From Psychrobacter fulvigenes (GTDB lineage: Bacteria > Pseudomonadota > Gammaproteobacteria > Pseudomonadales > Moraxellaceae), in NCBI RefSeq assembly GCF_904846155.1, contig NZ_CAJGZP010000001.1:1054001-1118000 (forward strand): a DNA stretch of 64,000 bases, given 5' to 3'. Positions 17,517-26,984 of the stretch are shown piece after piece (within the stretch, counting starts at the first letter, position 1; every line of letters starts with the position of its first letter). Position numbers and translations under genes: made by a program. The notes beneath the pieces were generated by a model. That model was not told the origin of the DNA. It made no database searches and saw only the letters and a list, made by a program, of their open reading frames with translations.

Positions 17517-18069
17517 GTATCTATGGGTATTAACTGGCGCAGCACTGAGTGTGGCGTTGGTTTTTTTAATACTATGGATAACCTCATCACCTCAGTCTGT
17601 CATTGAAGTCAGGGTAGAGGAAGGTGTGGTATTTGGTGAGACTGATAAAAGTGTCTGTTATTTTGTCGAACCCAATTTTGAGCTACGCTGGATGCACTCA
17701 GTAGAAAAACAGTGGTGGGAGGAGCAGTATCAACGTGAGAGCGCTGGACTGCTATTGACCACCACTTATTTTGAGGCGTTCGGCGCCGGTACCCCCTCAA
17801 CCGAAACATTGGCTGCAATACAAAAACCTGGATATCTGGGTTATCAAATCAATGAAAGGCTACCCAATTTGGATTGGGTAGTCTCAAGGCTCACCAAAGG
17901 TGAGATTAATTATGGCAACCGTCAGTTTTTGATTCATCAATGGCTGCCAGATTATTCCGCAGTCACTATTACGCCCAAGGCGTATGGTCTAATTGATAGA
18001 TTAAAAAAGGACTTTTGTCATGAATTCTCAAGTGATGGATCAGGGCAGCGCGACGGCTCGACCAGATGA
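17494..18069 (+). CDS. DUF1850 protein of the TAXI-TRAP operon
   Basis: 191 residues with one N-terminal membrane segment (about 10-30) and a DUF1850-type body. Typical features are LRWMHSVEKQWWEEQY, YFEAFGAGTPS and the C-terminal IHQWL. DUF1850 genes are known companions of fused TAXI-TRAP permeases, so a role as an accessory of uptake is inferred from context. The ATG overlaps the end of the binding-protein gene by 23 bases, and the end overlaps the permease gene by 50 bases, indicating tight translational coupling. Confidence 0.82.
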   Translation: MTSKQPSRYLWVLTGAALSVALVFLILWITSSPQSVIEVRVEEGVVFGETDKSVCYFVEPNFELRWMHSVEKQWWEEQYQRESAGLLLTTTYFEAFGAGTPSTETLAAIQKPGYLGYQINERLPNLDWVVSRLTKGEINYGNRQFLIHQWLPDYSAVTITPKAYGLIDRLKKDFCHEFSSDGSGQRDGSTR

Positions 18070-20110
18070 TGATACTAGGCTGAACAGCACTGCTAGCTTG
18101 TCTGAGCAACCTGATATGGATAAGGCGACTGATGCTGAGACAGAAGCTCATAACCGAGCCATACTAGAAAAGTATGATCGAGAGTCAATTACCCGCAACA
18201 TTACCCAAGGACCCGTAAAATACTTTATCGCAATCATTTGTATTTTATATTCTATCTTTCATTTGTATATCACCTTTAATCCCATGCCAGCACTGCTACA
18301 GCGTTCTGTGCACGTAGGCGTTGGGTTTGCATTAATATTTTTGATTTTTCCCGCCAGCAAGAAAAGCAGCCGCAAGCAGGTGGCTTGGTATGACTGGATT
18401 TGGTTTGCGTTGTCCTTATCTGGTATGGGTTATCTGATATATGAGTATCAAGACATCGTTACCTCGCGTGGCGGCATGGCCAATCAGGTCGATGTCATAT
18501 TTTCTATCATCACCGTGATTTGTGTGCTTGAAGGCAGTCGTCGGATTACGGGCTGGATTTTGCCTATACTGGCATCGATATTTTTGGCTTATCCGTTTGT
18601 CAGTCATTTAGATTTTATGCCTGATCGGCTTCTCACACGTCCTTATGATATGGGTGATATTTTCGGTCAGTTATTTTTAAAGACGGAAGGTTTGTATTCT
18701 GTGGCGATTGGTGCCTCGGTTACTTTCATCTTTTTGTTTATTCTATTTGGCGCCTTTTTATCGCGTTCTGGAATGGGGCAGTTGTTTAATGATTTGGCAC
18801 TCGCGCTAGCGGGTGACAAAAAAGGCGGCCCTGCCAAGGTAGCGGTCATCTCAAGTGGGTTTATGGGTAGTATCAATGGCTCAGCCTTGTCAAACGTCGT
18901 CAGTACGGGCGCATTTACCATCCCGCTGATGAAAAAGGTTGGCTACGAAAAAGACTTTGCAGGGGCAGTAGAGGCGAGTGCCTCAGTGGGCGGGCAGATA
19001 TTGCCACCCATCATGGGCGCCAGTGCTTTTATCATGGCAGAGACTACAGGTCTGCCCTATAGTACGATTGCGCTGGCAGCATTATTACCAGCGGTGCTGT
19101 ACTATTTAGGGGTCATTGCACAGGTGCACTTTCGTGCAGGGCGCCGCGACCTAAAAGGTATCGCCAAAGAGAATTTACCACAAGTAAAAGCGGTGCTAAA
19201 AGCGCGCGGTCATATGCTGCTGCCGATTGTGTTTTTGATTTATTTATTGATTGAGAACGTACCAGTAGGCTACGCTGCTGCTTATACCATTGGCTTCACA
19301 GTCGCCATCAGTATGATACGCAAAGAGACCAGAATGGGAGTTGCTGATATTTTGGGCGCTCTTGAAGATGGCGCTCGACAGTCGCTCGCCGTGATGGCAG
19401 CTTGTGCGGTGGTTGGCGTTATTATTGGTGTTGTCAGCTTGACCAGTTTTGGTACGGTGATGACTTCCTCTATCGTGACGCTTGGTGCAGGATCATTATT
19501 CCTTACGCTTATTTTGACGATGCTTGCATCGATGGTATTGGGCATGGGGCTACCGTCTATTCCTGCCTACATTATTACGGCAACCATGGCTGCACCAGCT
19601 CTAGCAGGGTTTGATATTCCGATTTTATCAGCGCATATGTTTGTGTTTTATTTTGGTATTTTTGCCAATATTACACCGCCTGTGTGTTTGGCAGCCTTTG
19701 CGGGCGCGGGTATCTCAGGTGGCGATCCGATGAAGACAGGATTTTTATCATTAAAACTGGCACTGGCTGGATTCATCGTGCCCTTTATGTTCATCTATAG
19801 TCCCACTATGCTGATGATAGACCCAACTGGTTTGGCCGTCACTGCCAAGGACTTCCCGCTACCGCCTGTGATGGATATCATAACGGTAGTATTGACTTCG
19901 GTCACTGGTGTCATTGCGCTAAGTGCCGCGTTAGAAGGGTATTTTAAAGGTGCAATGAACCCACTGACTCGTGTAATACTGGCAGCTGGGGCTTTATTAC
20001 TGATTTATCCTGAGATTACGACTGGTATAGTAGGCGCGGTGGTAGTCGTCATTATTGCGTTATTTAATATAAAAACAGCCGAGAAGCCAACGCCTACTTT
20101 AACGGTTTAA
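18020..20110 (+). CDS. Fused TRAP transporter permease (DctQ-DctM type, TAXI system)
   Basis: 696 residues. A cytoplasmic N-tail (about 1-65, acidic and Ser/Thr-rich) is followed by a four-helix DctQ-like region and a long DctM-like region with about a dozen hydrophobic segments. The repeated DctM signatures are visible: GFMGSINGSALSNVVSTGAFTIP and SVGGQILPPIMGA, then a second half with MGLPSIPAYIIT and FYFGIFANITPPV. It uses a sodium or proton gradient to import the ligand handed over by the TAXI protein. AGGAC precedes the ATG. A strong hairpin at 20142-20190 closes the operon. Confidence 0.94.
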   Translation: MNSQVMDQGSATARPDDDTRLNSTASLSEQPDMDKATDAETEAHNRAILEKYDRESITRNITQGPVKYFIAIICILYSIFHLYITFNPMPALLQRSVHVGVGFALIFLIFPASKKSSRKQVAWYDWIWFALSLSGMGYLIYEYQDIVTSRGGMANQVDVIFSIITVICVLEGSRRITGWILPILASIFLAYPFVSHLDFMPDRLLTRPYDMGDIFGQLFLKTEGLYSVAIGASVTFIFLFILFGAFLSRSGMGQLFNDLALALAGDKKGGPAKVAVISSGFMGSINGSALSNVVSTGAFTIPLMKKVGYEKDFAGAVEASASVGGQILPPIMGASAFIMAETTGLPYSTIALAALLPAVLYYLGVIAQVHFRAGRRDLKGIAKENLPQVKAVLKARGHMLLPIVFLIYLLIENVPVGYAAAYTIGFTVAISMIRKETRMGVADILGALEDGARQSLAVMAACAVVGVIIGVVSLTSFGTVMTSSIVTLGAGSLFLTLILTMLASMVLGMGLPSIPAYIITATMAAPALAGFDIPILSAHMFVFYFGIFANITPPVCLAAFAGAGISGGDPMKTGFLSLKLALAGFIVPFMFIYSPTMLMIDPTGLAVTAKDFPLPPVMDIITVVLTSVTGVIALSAALEGYFKGAMNPLTRVILAAGALLLIYPEITTGIVGAVVVVIIALFNIKTAEKPTPTLTV

Positions 20111-20141
20111 AGCGTTAGATATCTATATTAAGAGGTTGGTT

Positions 20142-20190
20142 AATGTCAAAAGGGTGAGTAACAAAATCTGTTACTCACCCTTTTGACATT
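20142..20190. terminator. Bidirectional terminator, 21-bp perfect stem
   Basis: A perfect 21-bp inverted repeat (AATGTCAAAAGGGTGAGTAAC and its complement) with a 7-base loop lies between the convergent permease and GFA-family genes. T runs flank the GC core on both strands. Confidence 0.85.
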
Positions 20191-20223
20191 CTAAGCTTGA
20201 AAACTGGACTCTAAAAACAGCCA

Positions 20224-20697
20224 CTAGCGTTTAGCCACTCTTTTATATAGGCCCTGCGCAAGCGCTTTCACGATTATTGCCTGACTTTGTACAAAGCCAT
20301 TGTACTTGGGCAAGTCATCGTCCATATCGCTGGCACGGCGATTATAAAACAGATGCATGGTCGGCTCAGGCAATGCAGCTATATCAGGGTAGTTGGTGGT
20401 CGGTACCAAGATGAGGCTGCCACCCAATGCCATCTCTATGCTGGGTTTATTACAGCGCGTACAAAGCCCGCGGCTAATATTTGGCGGGAGTTTCCAGCGG
20501 CGAAATTTGGTTCTGATGAGGTTTAACTGACTCACATCTGACTTAAGTAAAATCGTCACATCATTATAAGCTTGGCCTGTGAATTCTTGGCAAATACTGC
20601 AGTGACAGATAAAGCGGCCAATGGGGGTATTGTTAATCATATAAGTATTGCTAAAACAGTAGCAAGAGCCTTCTTGTGGGATAAATTTGCTGCTCAT
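20224..20697 (-). CDS. GFA/CENP-V family zinc protein
   Basis: 157 residues of the glutathione-dependent formaldehyde-activating-like fold. Zinc ligands are visible as CYC (Cys12, Cys14), CHCSIC (Cys31, Cys33, Cys36) and CTRC (Cys79, Cys82), which is the family arrangement for two zinc sites. Most family members are not demonstrated formaldehyde enzymes, so the substrate is open. No formaldehyde dehydrogenase gene is nearby. A strong AAGGAC site lies before the ATG. Confidence 0.87.
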   Translation of the reverse strand: MSSKFIPQEGSCYCFSNTYMINNTPIGRFICHCSICQEFTGQAYNDVTILLKSDVSQLNLIRTKFRRWKLPPNISRGLCTRCNKPSIEMALGGSLILVPTTNYPDIAALPEPTMHLFYNRRASDMDDDLPKYNGFVQSQAIIVKALAQGLYKRVAKR

Positions 20698-20778
20698 TGG
20701 TCAGTCCTTTTTTAATAGGAAGTAAGAGTGGTATTAATTTACTATATTTACCTGACTCTCAATTTAATATGCACCATT

Positions 20779-20848
20779 GTAGGCTGTGGCTTTAGCCCAG
20801 CAACTTACTTCTGCAAAGTTATAATGCTGGGCTAAAGCCACAGCCTAC
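20779..20848. repeat. Perfect 24-bp inverted repeat (REP/MITE-like)
   Basis: GTAGGCTGTGGCTTTAGCCC followed by AGCA is matched exactly by its reverse complement 22 bases later. The arms are 24 bp without mismatch in otherwise AT-rich sequence. It has no T run, so it is unlikely to be a simple terminator. It lies upstream of the GFA gene and downstream of lipA, both on the minus strand. It is probably a dispersed palindromic repeat, or a very strong RNA hairpin if transcribed. Confidence 0.85.
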
Positions 20849-20941
20849 GCAAATAATCTTAAATAGTTGAAAGCGGAGTTATATTTAAAATATAGCACTA
20901 TTCTCATTTGCGAGTGTAGGTGCTTTGAATAGAGCGCAATA

Positions 20942-20971
20942 AAAAAGGAGACCTTTGTGAGTCTCCTTTTT
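20942..20971 (-). terminator. lipA terminator
   Basis: AAAAAGGAGAC and GTCTCCTTTTT form a perfect 11-bp stem with an 8-base loop, 40 bases past the lipA stop on the minus strand. Confidence 0.92.
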
Positions 20972-21011
20972 ATATCAATAGCTTTTAATAAATGGCTTAA
21001 TCAGTCGAATA

Positions 21012-22055
21012 TTAACAACCAAGTTTGCCTTCAGCTTCTAATGCTTTTTTGCTACGAATGGGCGCTGGGCAATCTTCGCCATAGTACTGACGGTCAGCAA
21101 AATAGCTTGAGCGTACCATCGGGCCTGCCCAAATACTAAAGAAGCCAATCTTTTTGCCATAATCCATATAACGCTGAAACTCGTCTGGATGCACGTAGCG
21201 GTCAACTGGGGCATGGTTCTTACTAGGTTGTAGATACTGACCAATAGTAATCATGTCTACGTCATGCGCCTTTAGGTCATCAAGCAGCGCATAAATCTCT
21301 TCTTCGGTCTCGCCAAGACCAACCATAAACCCGCACTTGGTCGCAATATCAGGGCGACGCTCTTTATAAAGCTTGAGCAAATCTAGCGAGTGCTGATAGT
21401 CAGAACCTGGACGGAAGGCTTTATACAGACGTGGCACTGTTTCGATGTTGTGATTAAAGACATCTGGCGGCGTCTCACACAATAAGTCTAGCGCGACGTC
21501 CATACGCCCACGAAAGTCTGGTACGAGTATCTCAATCAAGCAGTTTGGGCTAAGCGCTCTTGATTCATTGAGGACATCAACGAAATGCTGCGCGCCGCCA
21601 TCTTTGAGATCATCACGATCGACAGAGGTAATAACGGCATATTTGAGCCCCAGACCTTGGATCGTCTCAGCAGTATGACGCGGCTCATCAGGATCAAGAT
21701 TATTCGGACGACCATGTGCCACATCGCAGAACGGACAACGACGGGTACAGATATCACCCATAATCATAAAGGTGGCCGTACCATCAGCAAAGCACTGCGG
21801 CAAGTTTGGACAGGCGGCTTCTTCACAGACGGTATAGAGCTTTTGCTCGCGCAAGGTGGCTTTGATACGCGCCACCTCAGCAGGTGAAGACATCTTTACC
21901 CGAATCCAGTCTGGCTTTTTCTTCGCTTCGACAGTCGGAATAACCTTAATAGGGATACGTGCTACTTTGTCGTAGCCACGTAGCTTTTCGCCTTGAACGG
22001 CTTTTTTGGGCTTTGCTCTGGCAGCAGGGACATGGGTTTGGACGGCAGTTGTCAT
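21012..22055 (-). CDS. lipA: Lipoyl synthase
   Basis: Radical SAM enzyme inserting two sulfurs into octanoyl groups on the E2 and GcvH lipoyl domains. 347 residues. The auxiliary cluster motif has Cys77, Cys82 and Cys88 ([12 protein letters not shown]); the radical SAM cluster is CTRRCPFC (Cys103, Cys107, Cys110). The C-terminal RSSYFAD serine that ligates the auxiliary cluster is present. The N-terminal 45 residues are a Lys/Ala-rich extension. lipB is not adjacent. Monocistronic, with its own terminator. Confidence 0.98.
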   Translation of the reverse strand: MTTAVQTHVPAARAKPKKAVQGEKLRGYDKVARIPIKVIPTVEAKKKPDWIRVKMSSPAEVARIKATLREQKLYTVCEEAACPNLPQCFADGTATFMIMGDICTRRCPFCDVAHGRPNNLDPDEPRHTAETIQGLGLKYAVITSVDRDDLKDGGAQHFVDVLNESRALSPNCLIEILVPDFRGRMDVALDLLCETPPDVFNHNIETVPRLYKAFRPGSDYQHSLDLLKLYKERRPDIATKCGFMVGLGETEEEIYALLDDLKAHDVDMITIGQYLQPSKNHAPVDRYVHPDEFQRYMDYGKKIGFFSIWAGPMVRSSYFADRQYYGEDCPAPIRSKKALEAEGKLGC

Positions 22056-22216
22056 AATTAAATCATCTCTTAACCCTCTGTATAGTAAGGGTTTATGGAA
22101 TTATCAGTATGTTTTATGAGTTGAGATATTATAGCAGATAATAAGCGCTAGGCGCTTAATCAATCTTGTTAAGAATGCTTGCTCTTACTATAGCTCATCT
22201 CTTTACCCTAGCTTTA

Positions 22217-22609
22217 TTAATCGATATCTATGTCTAGCTCATTCAGTATTTCTATGGCGGCACGAAACGCCTCTTGGGTAGCAGGCGCACCGCAGTAAGG
22301 TAGACTGTGCATTAATACTTCTCGAATCTCAGCGACACTTGCACCGTTATTGATCGCGCCGCGGATATGTCCTTTTAGCTCATTTGGGCTTTTTTGAGCG
22401 ATTAAAAAAGCGATGGTGATTAGAGAGCGATACTTACGCGGCAGGACTGAATCATCTTGCCAAGTACTGCCCCAAGCATGCTCAATGATCCAGTCTTGTA
22501 GAGGCTGGGTAAACGGTGTTGCAGAGTCAAGAGAGCGTTTTACATGTGCCTTGCCCATCACTTCGGTGCGCACTTTTAGTCCATTTTCATAATTAGAGGG
22601 CTTGTCCAT
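22217..22609 (-). CDS. Carboxymuconolactone decarboxylase family protein (PcaC-like)
   Basis: 130 residues from the preferred ATG. AAGGATG lies just before MDKPSNYENG, whereas an upstream in-frame Met (22633) lacks a ribosome binding site. It resembles 4-carboxymuconolactone decarboxylase in length and pattern: GLKVRTEVMGKAHV, WIIEHAWGSTWQ and the conserved RSLITIAFLIAQ. HIRGAINNG and LPYCGAPATQEA follow. PcaC acts in the protocatechuate branch of the beta-ketoadipate pathway, but no pca genes are adjacent and the CxxC redox motif of AhpD is absent. A general CMD-family oxidoreductase or decarboxylase role is the cautious call. Confidence 0.83.
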   Translation of the reverse strand: MDKPSNYENGLKVRTEVMGKAHVKRSLDSATPFTQPLQDWIIEHAWGSTWQDDSVLPRKYRSLITIAFLIAQKSPNELKGHIRGAINNGASVAEIREVLMHSLPYCGAPATQEAFRAAIEILNELDIDID

Positions 22610-22880
22610 ACTGTCATCCTTTTTTAAATTCAATAAACCATAAAAGCTATCGCTGTTGGTCTCGTTTTTTGTGCGCTGTTATTTGCCAAATATCATTTGC
22701 TAGAAGTATAACAGCCACCTTGATTTTGGTTAACCTCATCTTGAAGATATTAAAAGTAGGTAGGGCTGGGCTGGAATATAAAAGAGCGGGATGAGCTAAA
22801 AAGGCTCTACAATCACCTGATTGATACCACCCATTTTTATAATAAATGTTGGCTATGTGAGTGATTTTGCCCTCGCCCCA

Positions 22881-22909
22881 TTAACTTTTTAGCCATTATA
22901 GGCTATATT
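22881..22909 (+). promoter_or_regulatory. Candidate acnB promoter
   Basis: TTAACT (22881-22886) and TATATT (22904-22909) are separated by exactly 17 bases, about 95 bases before the GTG start of acnB. They match the sigma-70 consensus at 4 and 5 of 6 positions. The rest of the 395-base spacer shows nothing else. Confidence 0.55.
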
Positions 22910-23004
22910 AGCGGGGATAATTATTCAATATAGTGCATCAACGCAGGCAGTCATACTGACTACTCACGTAATGTGCTGATCACCAACCGACGAGGACGAC
23001 TATT

Positions 23005-25608
23005 GTGTTAGAAGCTTATCGTAAACATGTCGCAGAACGTGCTGAGCTAGGAACTGTACCCCTTCCACTGAATGAGAAGCAGGTAGCAGAATTGGTTGAG
23101 CTACTCAAAAACCCACCAGCGGGCGAAAATGAGTTCTTAATGAATTTGTTAGAAAACCGTATCCCAGCCGGTGTTGACCAAGCTGCTTATGTTAAAGCTG
23201 CATTTTTAGCCGCTATCCTCAAGGGTGAAGCTTCATCACCACTTATTAGCAAGAAAAAAGCTGTTGAAATCTTAGGTACTATGCAAGGTGGCTACAACGT
23301 TCAGCCATTAGTCTCTGCATTAGATGATGCCGATGTTGCACAAGACGCAGCCGAAGCGTTAAAAAAGACCTTGTTGGTATTTGACGCATTCAATGACGTC
23401 ACTGAAAAAGCCGAAGCTGGTAATGACATCGCAAAAGAAGTCGTTCAGTCTTGGGCCGATGCTGAATGGTTCCTAAACCGTCCAGAAGTACCACAGAAAT
23501 CGACTTACACGACGTTTAAAGTGACTGGCGAAACCAACACGGATGACTTGTCACCTGCGCAAGATGCGTGGAGCCGTCCTGACATCCCATTGCATTCATT
23601 AGCCATGCACAAAAACTCTCGCGACGGCATCACTGCTGACGAAGAGGGCGTTGTTGGTCCAATGAAGCAGATCGAAGCGCTAAAAGAAAAAGGCCATCCA
23701 CTTGCCTATGTTGGTGACGTTGTTGGTACGGGTTCTAGCCGTAAGTCTGCGACCAACTCAGTACTGTGGCTCATGGGTGAAGACATTCCTAACGTGCCAA
23801 ATAAGCGCGGCGGCGGTTTAGTATTGGGTAACAACATCGCTCCTATCTTCTTTAACACTATGGAAGATTCTGGTGCATTGCCAATCGAAAAAGTAGCGGT
23901 TGATAAGCTAAACATGGGTGATGTATTTGACATCTATCCGTACGAAGGCAAAATCACAAAGCATGACTCTGATGAAGTGTTGTCAACGTTCAAGCTAAAC
24001 TCACCAACACTGCTTGATGAAGTTCGTGCTGGTGGCCGTATTCCATTAATCGTTGGTCGTGGCCTGACTAACCGTGCTCGTGAGTACATGGGTCTTGGTC
24101 ATTCAGACGTATTTGCTAAGCCAGAAGAGCCAGCTGATACTGGCAAAGGCTTCACGCTTGCACAGAAAATGGTTGGTAAAGCTTGTGGCCTAGAAGGCGT
24201 ACGTCCGGGTATGTACTGTGAACCAAAAATGACTACGGTCGGGTCGCAAGATACCACAGGTCCGATGACCCGTGATGAGTTAAAAGATTTGGCATGTTTG
24301 GGCTTCCAAGCAGATCTAGTGATGCAGTCATTCTGTCATACGGCGGCTTATCCAAAGCCAGTTGACGTTGAGACTCAGCACACCCTACCTGACTTCATCA
24401 TGAACCGTGGCGGCGTCAGCTTACGTCCGGGCGATGGCATCATTCACTCGTGGTTGAACCGTATGCTACTTCCAGATACCGTTGGTACTGGTGGTGACTC
24501 GCATACTCGTTTCCCAATGGGTATCTCGTTCCCAGCTGGTTCTGGTCTGGTTGCATTCGCAGCAGCGACTGGTGTTATGCCACTTGATATGCCTGAGTCT
24601 GTGCGTGTCCGCTTCGTTGGCGAGCGTCAGCCTGGTATCACGCTACGTGACTTAGTCCATGCGATTCCTTATCAAGCAATCAAAGAAGGTCTATTGACTG
24701 TTGATAAGAAAGGTAAAATCAACGAGTTCAACGGTCGTATTCTTGAAATTGAAGGCTTAGAAGACCTAACCGCTGAGCAAGCGTTTGAGCTATCTGATGC
24801 CTCAGCTGAGCGTAGTGCTGCTGGTTGTACTATCACGCTATCTGAAGAGTCAGTGACTGAGTATCTAAACTCAAACATCACTCTACTTAAGTGGATGATC
24901 TCAGAAGGCTATGGCGATGCGCGTACTATTAGCCGTCGTATCGAGCAAATGCAAGAGTGGCTCGCAAACCCAAGCCTCATGCGTGCTGACGAAGATGCAG
25001 AATACGCCATCGACATGATTATCGACATGTCTGAGATCAAAGAGCCTATCCTTTGCTGCCCGAACGATCCAGACGATGCAAAAACCTTAGGCGATGTGGC
25101 TGGTGATACCATTGATGAAGTATTCATCGGTTCATGTATGACCAACATCGGTCACTTCCGCGCTGCCGGTAAACTCTTGCAAGACGTACCAGCAGGTAGC
25201 CTCAAAACTCGTCTATGGATTGCGCCACCAACCAAAATGGATGCGCGTCAATTGATGGAAGAAGGTTACTACAACATTTACGCTCAAGCCGGCGCTCGTA
25301 CTGAAATGCCTGGTTGTTCACTATGTATGGGTAACCAAGCACGTATCGCACCGAACTCTACTGCGGTATCGACCTCAACGCGTAACTTCCCGAACCGTCT
25401 AGGTCAAGGCGCTGACGTTTATCTAGCGTCTGCAGAACTTGCAGCAGTCGCAGCGGTACTTGGTAAACTGCCTACCAATGAAGAGTATCAGCAGTACGCT
25501 GGCATGCTCAACAGCATGGGCGAAGAAGTGTATCAGTACATGAACTTCGACCGTATGGAAGAGTACACTGAAGAAGCGGATAAAATTAACGTTGCTCAGT
25601 TGACTTAA
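23005..25608 (+). CDS. acnB: Aconitate hydratase B
   Basis: TCA-cycle enzyme interconverting citrate and isocitrate through cis-aconitate with a 4Fe-4S cluster; many family members also act on 2-methylisocitrate. 867 residues, matching AcnB. The domain order is AcnB-specific: an N-terminal HEAT-like helical region, then the swivel domain ([13 protein letters not shown]), then the catalytic domains. Cluster ligands appear at Cys711 (GSCMTNIG), Cys771 and Cys774 (CSLCMGNQ). It starts with GTG preceded by GAGG. Codon use is more biased than in neighbouring genes, fitting high expression. Terminator at 25643-25675. Confidence 0.98.
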   Translation: MLEAYRKHVAERAELGTVPLPLNEKQVAELVELLKNPPAGENEFLMNLLENRIPAGVDQAAYVKAAFLAAILKGEASSPLISKKKAVEILGTMQGGYNVQPLVSALDDADVAQDAAEALKKTLLVFDAFNDVTEKAEAGNDIAKEVVQSWADAEWFLNRPEVPQKSTYTTFKVTGETNTDDLSPAQDAWSRPDIPLHSLAMHKNSRDGITADEEGVVGPMKQIEALKEKGHPLAYVGDVVGTGSSRKSATNSVLWLMGEDIPNVPNKRGGGLVLGNNIAPIFFNTMEDSGALPIEKVAVDKLNMGDVFDIYPYEGKITKHDSDEVLSTFKLNSPTLLDEVRAGGRIPLIVGRGLTNRAREYMGLGHSDVFAKPEEPADTGKGFTLAQKMVGKACGLEGVRPGMYCEPKMTTVGSQDTTGPMTRDELKDLACLGFQADLVMQSFCHTAAYPKPVDVETQHTLPDFIMNRGGVSLRPGDGIIHSWLNRMLLPDTVGTGGDSHTRFPMGISFPAGSGLVAFAAATGVMPLDMPESVRVRFVGERQPGITLRDLVHAIPYQAIKEGLLTVDKKGKINEFNGRILEIEGLEDLTAEQAFELSDASAERSAAGCTITLSEESVTEYLNSNITLLKWMISEGYGDARTISRRIEQMQEWLANPSLMRADEDAEYAIDMIIDMSEIKEPILCCPNDPDDAKTLGDVAGDTIDEVFIGSCMTNIGHFRAAGKLLQDVPAGSLKTRLWIAPPTKMDARQLMEEGYYNIYAQAGARTEMPGCSLCMGNQARIAPNSTAVSTSTRNFPNRLGQGADVYLASAELAAVAAVLGKLPTNEEYQQYAGMLNSMGEEVYQYMNFDRMEEYTEEADKINVAQLT

Positions 25609-25642
25609 TATTTGCCTTAAAGCTAATTAGTAAGATAAAAAT

Positions 25643-25675
25643 AAACCCCGTATCGGAATGATGCGGGGTTTTTTT
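25643..25675 (+). terminator. acnB terminator
   Basis: AAACCCCG pairs with CGGGGTTT and is followed by further T residues, 34 bases past the acnB stop. Confidence 0.9.
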
Positions 25676-25793
25676 ATAAATTTAAAATACAACGATAACG
25701 GTTTGCAAACCTTTATTGAGTGCTTATAATCAAAGTCGCTCATTTACCTTTGATTACCAACTCTCATTTTAGAGACTGCGAATCACTTAACCT

Positions 25794-26237
25794 ATGGAAA
25801 ATAGAAATATGCTTGATAAAGCGACGCCGCCACCCTTACCACAGAATACTGTCAATAATAATCATGCTGCGGAAGCAAACTACGGGATTATTGATTGGTT
25901 TAAAAAAGGCTTGAGAAATTACGTTAACTTCTCTGGTCGTGCTAGACGTAAAGAATATTGGTATTTCGTATTGGTACAAATGGGTCTGTTTTTTGTAGCG
26001 ATGATGTTAGATAGCATGATATTTGACTCAGAAACAGGGCTGTTTTATGTGGTTGTAGCACTTGGTTTATTTTTGCCAGGTTTGGCAGTGACTGTTCGCA
26101 GGTTGCACGATACCAGTCGTTCAGGATGGTGGTTTTTGATATCCATTTTACCTTTGATAGGCTCTATCATATTATTGGTATTTTTGGTGAGCGATACCAA
26201 GCGTGAAACCAATCAATGGGGTCCGCCAGCAAAATAA
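25794..26237 (+). CDS. DUF805 membrane protein
   Basis: 147 residues. A proline-rich cytoplasmic start (TPPPLPQN) is followed by the DUF805 core: NYVNFSGRARRKEYW (about 42-56), three or four membrane segments, RRLHDTSRSGWWFLI and the terminal GTN-like ETNQWGP. This inner-membrane family has no settled biochemical function. The ribosome binding site is weak, and the in-frame ATG five codons downstream is an alternative start. Confidence 0.88.
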   Translation: MENRNMLDKATPPPLPQNTVNNNHAAEANYGIIDWFKKGLRNYVNFSGRARRKEYWYFVLVQMGLFFVAMMLDSMIFDSETGLFYVVVALGLFLPGLAVTVRRLHDTSRSGWWFLISILPLIGSIILLVFLVSDTKRETNQWGPPAK

Positions 26238-26410
26238 GCGCTTCCTTGCCAATTAGACGATAAGTGCAGCAGCTGATTTCTTTCATGATCTTAGGTATAA
26301 TATAAGCGCAGGCGGAAACCGTGGCTCTGCACTTAATCTATCTTTTCTATCTCGGGACGGACCGATACTTTGATCATGCACTTATAAACTTATGTGCTTT
26401 GGAGTTTTGG

Positions 26411-26854
26411 TTGATTACTTTATCCCCGCTCAAACGTCGCATCGTCTATGTGATTATCTTTGAAATTATCGCCATCATTGCATCTACCTTTGTCCTGATG
26501 CTGCTTAGTGGTGGTGATGCGGCAGAATCCTTACCAGTCGCTGTAATGGTTTCATTGGCAGCGGTCATCTGGAACTTTATTTATAACACCGCTTTTGAAG
26601 CTTGGGAGCGTCGCAAGCATGTGACCAAGCGCACATTTTGGATACGTAGTATTCATGCTTTGGGTTTTGAAGGCGGATTGGTTTTAATTTGCCTACCACT
26701 TTATATGATTTGGTACGATGTGAGTGTGATAAAAGCCTTTACGATGGAGGCGGCATTACTGCTCTTCTTCTTGGTTTATACTTTTATCTTTACCTTAATC
26801 TTTGACAAGATATTTACCTTACCGCATCAATATAAGACAGCTTCTGCCACTTAA
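26411..26854 (+). CDS. PACE-family efflux transporter (AceI-like, BTP domains)
   Basis: 147 residues if started at TTG 26411, six bases after GGAG. This gives the usual PACE length with four membrane helices in two bacterial transmembrane pair domains. A longer in-frame start (GTG at 26321) would add 30 residues absent from the family. Motifs are RxxYxxxFE in helix 1 (the usual histidine is tyrosine, the key glutamate is kept), WNFIYNTAFEAWERR, RSIHALGFEG and YTFIFTLIFDKIF. Family members export chlorhexidine, short diamines or similar cations by proton antiport. The substrate here is unknown. Confidence 0.82.
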   Translation: MITLSPLKRRIVYVIIFEIIAIIASTFVLMLLSGGDAAESLPVAVMVSLAAVIWNFIYNTAFEAWERRKHVTKRTFWIRSIHALGFEGGLVLICLPLYMIWYDVSVIKAFTMEAALLLFFLVYTFIFTLIFDKIFTLPHQYKTASAT

Positions 26855-26912
26855 TGTGTCATTAGACTCATGATAATGGTACTGAGCATTTTCTATAGGG
26901 TTTTACCCAAAT

Positions 26913-26939
26913 AAAAGGCTGCCAATTGGCAGCCTTTTT
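26913..26939. terminator. Bidirectional terminator after the PACE gene
   Basis: AAAAGGCTGCC and GGCAGCCTTTT form a perfect 11-bp stem with an AATT loop, between convergent genes. Confidence 0.92.
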
Positions 26940-26984
26940 AATGATATTGCAAACCTGAGTTTTATTAGGAGACACCCTAATCTA

